NCBI GenBank assembly: GCA_033964015.1
Contig: CM066923.1
Span: 23,386,168 to 23,450,167 of the forward strand
DNA from: Scolanthus callimorphus
Taxonomy: Eukaryota; Cnidaria; Anthozoa; Actiniaria; Edwardsiidae
Direction: 5' to 3'
Length of the DNA stretch: 64,000 bases
A model generated the notes under the pieces. The model saw nothing but the letters and a program-made list of their open reading frames with translations, was not told the DNA's origin and ran no database searches. A program made the translations under genes and the position numbers. Every line of letters starts with the position of its first letter. Within the stretch, counting starts at the first letter, position 1. Below, one piece after another: positions 35,492-64,000 of this stretch.

Positions 35492-36972
35492 TAATATATA
35501 GATTTAGCCACTGGCTAAAAGCGGAGCTCCTGGTTATAAAACTTTCTATGTGAATGAAAGGGATTCCCATGTGTACATGGTTTATATGGTTGCTTTAGAG
35601 TCTTCACGAGATATTAATTTTTCAAGCATAGATGACGTCATCGATGACGTCATATCACGTGACCACTTCATTTCGTTCATATGGTGGCCTAGACTACACT
35701 ACCCAAGTTTGGTTCTTTTAGAGTTTTCCCTTCACGAGATATTATTTTTTCAAGCATAGATGACGTCATCGATGACGTCACATCACGTGACCACTTCATT
35801 TTGCTCATCTGGTGACCTAGACCACACTACCCAAGTTTGGTTGTTCTAGAGTCTTCTCTTGACGAGATATTCATTTTTCAAGCATAGATGACGTCATCGG
35901 TGACGTCACATCACGTGACCACTTCATTTCGCTCATCTGGTGACCAAGACCACACTGCCCAAGTTTGGTTGTTTTAGAGTCTTCTCTTCACGAGATATTC
36001 ATTTTTCAAGCATAGATGACGTCATCGATGACGTCATATCACGTGACCACTTCATTTCGATCATATGGTGGCCTAGACCACACTACCCAAGTTTGGTTCT
36101 TTTAGAGTTTTCCCTTCACGAGATATTATTTTTTCAAGCATAGATGACGTCATCGATGACGTCACATCACGTGACCACTTCATTTTGCTCATCTGGTGAC
36201 CTAGACCACACTACCCAAGTTTGGTTGTTCTAGAGTCTTCTCTTGACGAGATATTCATTTTTCAAGCATAGATGACGTCATCGATGAGGTCACATCACGT
36301 GACCACCTCATTTCGCTCATCTGGTGACCTAGACCACACTACCCAAGTTTGGTTGTTTTAGAGTCTTCTCTTCACGAGATATTCATTTTTCAAGCATAGA
36401 TGACGTCATCGATGACGTCACATCACGTGACCACTTCATTTCGCTCATCTGGTGACCAAGACCACACTACCCAAGTTTGGTTGTTTTAGAGTCTTCTCTT
36501 CACGAGATATTCATTTTTCAAGCATAGATGACGTCATCGATGACGTCACATCACGTGACCGTGCTACAGCACCCCCTTGTGGCATAGACGAAATATCCCA
36601 AGTATGGCTGTCTTAGCATGTTCCCTTGAGGAGATATAATTTTTTCTTTGCATACCACAGGGTTCCCATGTGTACACGGACGACGGACGGACGGCGGACG
36701 GACGGCGGACAGTATAGGTTTAATACCAGAAAAATAAAGAAAAAATCATATCTCCCGAAGGGAAGCTTCTCTAGAAGCCAAACTTGGACAAACTTTCAAA
36801 GACCATCAGAGGAACTCTACACCAAAGTCACGTTCCCTCACGCCATCAATGACGTCATCAAAATGATCCAAAATGCCCGTGACGTTCAAAAATCAACTCG
36901 ATGGTATACGTTTTTCCCTTAGGTATGGTGCTCCGCTTGCGCGGGCCTTCGGCCCGCGCTGGAGCTCCGCTA
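35492..36972. mobile_element. HINE/pearl-like element C, inverted relative to A and B
   Basis: It reads as the complement of A: TATAGATTTAGCCACTGGCT then AAAAGCGGAGCTCC at the left, and a GC hairpin (GCGCGGGCC, TTC, GGCCCGCGC) with GGAGCTCCGCTA at the right. Eight ~128 bp monomers (35630-36550) carry TGACGTCATCGATGACGTCA or a one-base variant, followed by CATCACGTGACCACTTCATT. A GACGGACGG microsatellite lies at ~36678-36710. Confidence 0.65.
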
Positions 36973-38660
36973 TTAGTAGTATATCAAACTCCTAATTTGA
37001 CAGTATTTAAAGCATACATCGCAAAATCTGTAAGCTTAGGATTTTGTTGAGCTAGTGAGTGTAAACCGGATCAACCACATCGTTGATGACAAAACAAGTA
37101 AGGGACGGACGCCCCAGGATTTCTGACCTTTTTTGTACATCTCATCTCTAAGTTTACAATGGCAGCGTCTGTAATAAGCCCTTTCCCTTTACGTAAAGGT
37201 TCTAATTCACCCAAAACACAACCTAAAAGTAAATCGCTTTATTTGCTTAGAAGTCAGATATTTTTTATGCGAACGTGATAAAGAGCTTATGGCTGTGTTT
37301 TCGTGAATTAACCATGGGCCTCCTTAAATATGGTAACATTCGGTAGCCGGGCAAAGCCCTAGGGTTTCATTTTTTTTGTACATTTCCCCATCAGCCCCTG
37401 GTTAAAATTTACCATGGCAGCATCTAAAATATAACGCCCTTCCCTTTTAATTATAAGTGCGAATTCATCACCAACACATCCTAAAAGCCCGGTGTAATCA
37501 ATCGAACGTTCGGTAATCGAACTCAATCGATTTCCAATCCTTCAATTTTTTCAAACCCGGGGCCCAAAAATTTAGACCACCCCTAAAATGCAAGCCCAAA
37601 AATTTTGACCCCCCCTCAAATGCTAGCCCAAAAAATATGCCCCCCGCTCTCGTAGTGTCACTGTTCTGCTTCTGTTGATATGCACATGATATTACTAGCG
37701 TGTGTTACTATGCAGTTAATGAATAAAAATGATTTTACTATCAGAATCTTGTCCATGCTATTGCAGCCATCAATGTCACCCTGTCTAACAATCAGCGCCC
37801 AAAAAATCTTGCCCCCCCCCCCCCCCTCGAATGTAAGCCCAAAAATTTGAGCCCCCCCTCTAAATCAGCGCCCAAAAAATCAAAGCCCCCCCATATATTT
37901 GCCGGTCCACTTATTCAGCTTCCACCCCCGAGTCTAATTAGTATTCTGTATCAGATACAGAATACTAATTAGATCAATTAGGTATTCTGTATCAGGCACC
38001 TAGCCATGTTGTATCGGGGAATACAAGTAGTGTCACCTGATCCGAATCCAGTGCAGATATTGGATATTAAGCATCCTGTGAATAATGGATGAATTTGATA
38101 ATTATAATTCATAAGATTCATAAGGCTTTGACAAAAAAAAAAAAGGCCGGGTGAATGGAGTATAAGAATGTTCTGGGCGACACCGATTTCATGAACGCCA
38201 AAACAAGGTAATCTTTATATAAACCTTTATTTTTCTTACTATCCAGTGAGTCCAAACATTTTACAAAGCTCTGGCTACAATCTATACCTCTAGAAAGCTA
38301 CTTCTATGTCAATGATTTTTGCGAATGGGCAAGACAAGACAGACAAACAGACAAAACAGAAAGACAAACATACACACAATCATACAGACACAAACAAACA
38401 AACAGGAAGACAAACACATAAACAGGCAGACACACTAACAAAAAGAGATAAATAAACAGAAAGATAAACTCTAGGCAGACAGACATTTTCTTAAAACAGC
38501 AGCTAGAACACCAGATGTTTCTTTATCAAAAACCTGTTGAAATGTAACATATTTAACCAGTTTTTACACAATATGTATAACACCTTGAGGTTTAGAAAGT
38601 ATAGAAGTAGTTCCGTAGAAGCGTAGAGAACAATATTGTATTGTCATACTAGAGGAATTT
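36973..38660. other. No gene recognised; ~240 bp degenerate direct repeat and C-rich low-complexity DNA
   Basis: 37110-37230 and 37345-37480 are diverged direct copies (TTTTTTGTACAT ... ATGGCAGC ... AACACA.CCTAAAAG). 37555-37910 is a repeat of GCCCAAAAATTTTGACCCCCC-like units with a ~14 C run at ~37814. 38325-38480 is degenerate ACAGACAAACA low-complexity sequence. Confidence 0.6.
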
Positions 38661-38669
38661 AATGCTAAA

Positions 38670-39290
38670 ACATTGCATCGTGACCCACGTTATCAAAACA
38701 TCAGATTATTATTTTTTATATTTGGCTTTGCTGTGGCGCCAATCAAACTATCTGAGCAAATCAGATTCTTGCCCTGTTTCGCCAAGTATTCAGTCAACTG
38801 GCTTTTCTCTGTTCGGAAACCAGATAACATCGCGGCAGATGCCAGGCGACTGCACTAGGCGAAACAGGGCAGCAATCTGATTGGCTGATGAGGCTTGACT
38901 GGCGGAAAAGTAAAACGTAATGAGCCAATCAGACTCTTGTCCTGCTTCGTCCAGTGCACTCGCCTTGGCTTTTCTCTGCTCGAAAACCAGACGTCGCGAC
39001 AAGAAGCCAGGTGACTGCACTAGGTGAAACAGGACGGCAATCTGATTGGCTGATGAGGCTTGACTGGCGGAAAAGTAAAACGTAATGAGCCAATCAGACT
39101 CTTGTCCTGCTTCGTCCAGTGCACTCGCCTTGGCTTTTCTCTGCTCGAAAACCAGACGTCGCGACAAGAAGCCAGGTGACTGCACTAGGTGAAACAGGAC
39201 GGCAATCTGATTGGTTTACAAGGCGTGACTGGCGGAACAGCAAAACCCCAAAGAAAACGACCTTTTGAAAAGGCGGGTCGTGGTGCAACG
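38670..39290. mobile_element. TIR element with an internal 2.5-copy tandem amplification (~165 bp)
   Basis: The ends GCATCGTGACCCACGTT and GGGTCGTGGTGCAACG are imperfect inverted repeats. Inside, the block from GACTGCACTAGGTGAAACAG to GACAAGAAGCCAGGTGACTG repeats ~2.5 times. Each block is itself palindromic around GCCAATCAGACTCTTGTCC and its partner. Confidence 0.7.
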
Positions 39291-39880
39291 ATAAGTACGA
39301 TATTCTTCTAAGCTACACACCAAACAATACTGACTGCCTGTAAACCACTATATCGTTTTACTATCCAGGCCCTAACTATGTGACAGGTACAAAATATTAT
39401 ATATAACAAGAAGTGATGTATTTAACACGAGCTTATTTACAAGGCAGGGTTTGTAGTAGCCTGTGTTGCCATGTAGACTTCTAGACGTTCATTTCTAGAC
39501 GTGACCAATTCTAACTGACTTACTATAGACTTACTATATTTTTGTTATTTAAGAGAGACAATCAATGGACAGAATACTTAGCATAGGTCTTGCAGTGTTC
39601 TTAGCAAAAAACACAGACCATAGTTTATAGAGGAGTATGGTTAGGAAACCTGACACCCTGTTATTGTACTATGTCTTTGTTCACCTTTTCAGGTTTTGTT
39701 TGTGCAGGGTCACGGTACATAAGTACCAAAATACAACCAGTAACTTTCAGTGTACAACCAGACATGCATATTAGATTAGAGTGAAACAAAAGATTGTGCA
39801 GGGTCAATATTATACACTTAATGGACTGCTCCCGAGGGAAACACAACTGTGTTTCCCGAGCGAGTAGTCATTAACTGTTT
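39291..39880. other. No gene recognised
   Basis: Nothing structured was seen beyond simple AT-rich sequence. Confidence 0.5.
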
Positions 39881-40076
39881 TGTTATATAGCAGAAAATAT
39901 ACTGCTATTTTTTCTCGCTCTCAAACGCGACGCGCGAAAGCAATATTCCCCAACCAGTCAATAATTTTTCCAAATATTGACTGATCGGGGAATATTTGAT
40001 TTGTACTTCACCACGTGACCTTGATTTAGCCAATAAGAGCGCGCGCTCGGTTGGAGTGAGCACTCGCTATATAACA
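39881..40076. mobile_element. Short MITE, TGTTATATAGC termini
   Basis: TGTTATATAGCAG at the left pairs with CGCTATATAACA at the right; the inner stem CAGTCAATAATTTTTCC / AAATATTGACTG folds around the centre. Confidence 0.72.
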
Positions 40077-40187
40077 ACACGTGATAGCCCCTCTCAACAT
40101 CCAGCCCACGCTATTGTGTTGGTCCTTTGAAGTTGGCCGGGCTTCCTAACCATTCCTCTCCATTAACTATGCACAGACACACAGACG

Positions 40188-40498
<311 letters not shown>

Positions 40499-40887
40499 AT
40501 GGGGAAGGAAACAAAAGAACGAAACAAAACAAAAATAGGCTGCATGAAGCCATTAGTTCCAACTGATCCAAAAGGCATCATTCCGTCCCGTCTTCTTACG
40601 AGCTTATCGTTTGTCTTTACTTTCGATTCAGCTAAGGCTGTTAGACTGTGCTAGCAAAAGATATAACAAAAACACTAGTTTTTCGGCGCAAATCATAACA
40701 GCAGTGTTGGTTTTTCGCAAAATATGCTCTATACTCGAGAATCCCGCACGACTTTCTGCTGGTAGGCTATGCTCGTTTCTCGAAACTAAAAACGTACAAA
40801 ATGTGCCGCATTTTTCGCAGCTCTGATGAGTTGTTTGTTGTCGCCTAACCCGCGTCTCATAGCCAGCTACTCACAAACACGAGTCTA

Positions 40888-41310
40888 TAAGCCCGGCGGA
40901 AACGGCACAACTTTGTTGTGCAACAACGTCCAGCATTGTTGAACACAACATGTTGCATCCGTTTGCGGCGTGTGTTGACAGTTGTTGTGACTTGTTGCAT
41001 GATGTTTGAAACCCGTCAAACTTTTGGCGCAACAAGCTTCAACTTTTCTTTTGTCCTGTGACCAGCGAAGAAAAACACAACTGCGCTGAACTCTCAACAA
41101 AGTTTGACGCACGCGCATTGTATACTGTATCCATAGAAATAGAGTGTAAACAAAAAGGTGATTGCCCAGAATGCATCACATCACCAGCGAGCCGAAAACA
41201 ATGTTGAGACGTGTTGTATTCGTTTGCGGCGACGCGCAACATTCAACATACGAACAACATTGTTGCTGCAACAAAGTTGAGAAATGCTGAGTCCGTTTGC
41301 GCCGGGCTTA
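40888..41310. mobile_element. TIR element, TAAGCCCGGCG termini
   Basis: TAAGCCCGGCGGAAACGG at the left pairs with CCGTTTGCGCCGGGCTTA at the right. The interior is rich in CAACA/TGTTG motifs. Confidence 0.8.
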
Positions 41311-42625
41311 ACATATCGATTCGGAAACATTCGGAACGGCTTCGGAGCGCTCTGGGAAATGTGCAGACGTGTTTGGAATCTTCGGATCGTATTTTTTTCG
41401 GAAAATGTTAGTTGGCGCGGAAGGAGCAATGTGAACTGAAAGTAATGAAGCCTATAGCGCTATTCACTGTTTCTCAACATCGCCACTATAATGCCAATGT
41501 GCAAATCATACATTGAATAGCGCCTTTTGTTTTGAGAAACAATCGATTTCTGGTTGGCACAATAAGAATGGATGACGTCAAAGTGAGCAGCGTATGACGT
41601 CAGAGCTATTATGCTAGAAGTGCTGCCTCAAGAAAAAGCGCGTTAAGCCTAGTTTCCATATAGTCTTATCTGTCGTATCTGTCGTATCTGTCGTATCAGT
41701 CAACCGTGAAACAAAAGAATAATTCCAATTTCCATTGTTTCACGGTCGACTGATGCGACAGATAAGACTATATGGAAACCAGCCTTAAGGAACGATCCAT
41801 ACGTTGCGCACGTGATGTACCGAACCAAATTGTCAATGTATCGAGACGAATACATTACGTTCCGCAGTGACTCAGACGTCGTACCAAATTCGTTGAGCCA
41901 CAATAGCCGCCAACTGTTCACTTGTTTTAACCGTTGTTCTTTAAATTTGGATCCCCAGCAATAGTCTGACCAACAAGCTCCTTTCTTCCCCCTCCCCCGA
42001 ATCAATACTGCACAGGGGGAGGGGGTTGGAGACGCAATACTGTTGTCCTGTCGTTTGTCGTTACTAAATGCAGGGACTTTGTCAACTTTTGGCGCGGATC
42101 CCAGGTCAACATGCAGTACGCATGATCTGTTGAGATGCCGCTGAACGTTTTCAAGAAAAATAATGTATGCATTTGGTTCGACATAACAAGCGTAGGACGT
42201 TTCAATCCAAAAACCTTCCTTAAAATTAAAAGAGTTAGTTTAAAAGAAGCAGTACTTACAAGAAATTCCATGGGATAACAATGAAGGAATTGAACTTTTG
42301 CCGTGCAGCGCGCGCGGCTGTAACAGTCGTGCCGAATGCATGGGACATGGTCCCTAGAAAGCACGAAATTAATCATTGTAACAAAATCCAAAAATATTCC
42401 CTAAGATTGAAAGAGTTAGTTTAAAGGAAGAAGTACGGAAAATGTCATGGGGTTACGATGTTAAGATTTGAGTGAATTAAGATGGAAAATTTAGTGTGTA
42501 GAGGTAGACCGATTTCAAATGAGTCAGATACCCTCATGTAAGCTGTAATTAGAATCCCGCGCGAATATCTTTGCACTCCTACATCGAAATGACCTCAAAC
42601 TATCACCACATCAAGTTAAATATAT
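41311..42625. other. Downstream of CUL4; no gene recognised
   Basis: It contains one TTAA-flanked palindrome (annotated separately) and a diverged ~40 bp direct repeat, AAAGAGTTAGTTTAAAAGAA near 42223 and AAAGAGTTAGTTTAAAGGAA near 42410. No coding signal is seen. Confidence 0.45.
41643..41788. mobile_element. TTAA-flanked palindromic MITE, copy 1
   Basis: TTAA stands at both ends. The arms AGTTTCCATATAGTCTTATC...GTCGTATCAGTC and GACTGATGCGACAGATAAGA...TATGGAAACC pair over most of the 146 bp. A TTAA target fits piggyBac-type transposition. A second copy, with its centre inverted, is at 43910-44047. Confidence 0.8.
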
Positions 42626-42776
42626 GTTATTTACCGGCTGGGAGGTTCGTATAGGGAAAAACTGTGACAGAGGGCTAGAAAATGCTGACCGAGGCCGAAG
42701 GCCGAGGTCAACATTTTCAAGGCCGAGGTCACAGTTTTTCCCTCTAATACGGACCGACCTAAAGCCGGTAAATAAC
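42626..42776. mobile_element. Palindromic MITE, GTTATTTACCGGC termini
   Basis: The arms GTTATTTACCGGCT...GGGAAAAACTGTGAC and GTCACAGTTTTTCCC...GCCGGTAAATAAC pair, with a centre GACCGAGGCCGAAGGCCGAG. Confidence 0.82.
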
Positions 42777-42944
42777 TTATTTTTTTCCAACTCTAAAATT
42801 GATTTTTTCGATGAAAACAAGCACGCGAAATGGTTACCGTGACCTCGGTCAGAGATAGGAAAATATTGTCCTCGTGCGCACGCTCTAAGAACCAATCAGA
42901 ATACAGTATTCGTTACGGTGCCCTCTAGGAAAAAAATAAAAGCA

Positions 42945-43002
42945 TTTATTACATTTTTTCATGATAAAATGTTGATGTTTCGGTGACCACGACTCTTTTA
43001 TT
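42945..43002 (-). terminator. Candidate CUL4 polyadenylation signals
   Basis: On the minus strand AATAAA occurs at 43002-42997 and at 42950-42945, roughly 290 and 345 bases after the CUL4 stop codon. Either could be the cleavage signal; no other evidence separates them. Confidence 0.5.
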
Positions 43003-43294
43003 CAGACGTCGAGCTGTTCATGTGCTAGATCCAAACAATTTGGTTCGGCACGACAGGAGCGCGGCGTATGAATTGGGCCTAATATTGTGTTAACAAAACC
43101 TTCTAGCACAAGCTGCAAAAGCCTAAATTGAGCATGCGGTTCACTGCCATTGCTGTTTAAGGTCACATGACTACAGAAATCAACGTTTCCCTGCGAGTTC
43201 GTATAGTGGTGAGCCCACGGCTCTGCTGGTAAGCGGAGCTGAACGATGTGCTCGTATATTATTGACCCTAGAGAGTAACGCAAGGTCCATGACG

Positions 43295-63111
<19,817 letters not shown>

Positions 63112-64000
63112 CTGGAAAGGGAGACATGAATTGAAAGTTCACATAATTATGAAAACCACAGAAAGAGGTTACAAATTTGGATAAACAGCAACAACAAGAA
63201 CAAAACAAACAACAATTAACAGCAAATCTATTTTGAGTGAAGACGAAAATTTACATTAAAAACCCTAACCCACAGATAGCAAGTTAGTTGATGCGGGAAG
63301 GACTACATAGAACAGTAATACAATTAGTAATACAATAAAAAGATACAAGGACATTAGAGCATATTTCAGATGACTGTCTTAAATAATTCATACTTGCTTT
63401 GCGTTTAGTCCTATACGTTTTGTTCAGAATTGGTGAGTTTACTTTGCATTTGGTTTACCACAGTCAAGTGAAATTGGCTCTATCCCATAAGTTTTGCTTT
63501 AGAATCTTTTGAAAGGAACAACTTAGATCAAGCTTGATCTTATTAATAGACAAAGTGTCAAAACACTGGCACTGCCATAATTAATGGCTTCAAACTTTCA
63601 CTAATCCTGTTGCAATTGCTGACTTGTTTGAGACTGGAGACTACAAAGGTTAAGCTCTAATCTTTGGGAATACAACTATTTCCATCCACAATTATTTTTG
63701 CCTGTACTAAGTGGCAAATACAATTAACAATAAAACTAATACATTGCAGCATCCAGTGCCACAAAATAAGGATGCTTAAACCACAAGGAAAACATAAATG
63801 CATCAAGCAGTCCACATCAGACGCAATGTCGAGCTATAAAGACATAAAATACTTGACCCAGGAATGACTAAAATAATATAACATTACATCACACTTCTAA
63901 TTATGTAAGGATTCAAACTACATCATAGGCCTGTGATGCAAAAACTTTTATCATTACTATTAGAGGCATTGACAAGACAACAAGCTGGTTGATTGATGAC
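63112..64000. other. CUL4 upstream intron; no exon recognised
   Basis: The N-terminal exon of CUL4 was looked for on the minus strand and not found. A fragment at 63355-63385 (CATATTTCAGATGACTGTC) resembles the ends of the MITE at 30990-31242. Confidence 0.5.

Noticed and set aside
35550..36143. Plus-strand frames with DDVIDDVISRDH repeats
   Set aside because: They translate the TGACGTCATCGATGACGTCA palindrome monomers and have no independent support.
38790..39185. 131-codon minus-strand frame with an internal duplication of ~55 residues
   Set aside because: The duplication follows the ~165 bp (3 x 55) tandem block of the TIR element; no recognised domain.
63930..63965. Minus-strand phrase reading VMIKVLHHRP, considered as the missing N-terminal CUL4 exon (which usually has a VIKNF-like motif)
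   Set aside because: The match is weak, there is no GT donor in the required phase after it, and no flanking similarity.

Overview
The window is animal nuclear DNA, most likely from an anthozoan cnidarian such as a stony coral or sea anemone. That host is an inference: the two genes are metazoan and intron-rich, the DNA between them is AT-rich and packed with small inverted-repeat transposons, and there are no bacterial-style operons. No rRNA, tRNA or CRISPR array was recognised.

Two protein-coding genes can be supported, both on the minus strand. (1) A peptidase M2 / angiotensin-converting-enzyme-like gene (ACE) spans 25148-32667 in five exons: signal peptide, HELGH zinc site, proline-rich stalk and hydrophobic C-terminus. 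Three of its exons each carry a single-base frameshift, always one base short in a G run of the coding strand, so it is either a recent pseudogene or a place with assembly errors. (2) Cullin-4 (CUL4), the scaffold of CRL4 ubiquitin ligases, runs from 63111 to 43295 in 22 exons. Together these give 706 codons in one unbroken frame with every splice phase matching. Only the extreme N-terminus lies beyond the right edge. The first intron in the window looks like a minor-spliceosome (U12-type) intron.

The rest is repeats. Region 1.56-11.2 kb is a tandem array of a ~1.6 kb unit (four full copies plus a truncated fifth), broken by a 1.3 kb CAGGG-ended element with a 6-bp target duplication and by two copies of a Harbinger-like element with a TAA duplication; intact sister units serve as empty sites. 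Regions 11.8-15.5, 35.5-37.0 and 61.9-62.6 kb hold four related elements with hairpin ends, a short CCGT-type microsatellite and tandem ~128 bp monomers, each bearing TCACGTGA and paired TGACGTCA palindromes; they resemble Helentron-associated HINE/pearl elements. Region 16.1-19.1 kb holds a LINE 3' end nested in another repeat and a fold-back element with a minisatellite that flips orientation. Region 19.1-24.2 kb is mostly unassigned.

From 22 to 61 kb at least twenty short inverted-repeat (MITE-like) elements sit between and inside the genes, several nested or in pairs. CUL4 introns are full of them, yet all its exons are intact. ACE and CUL4 share a strand but show no functional link; between them (32.7-43.3 kb) no gene was recognised.
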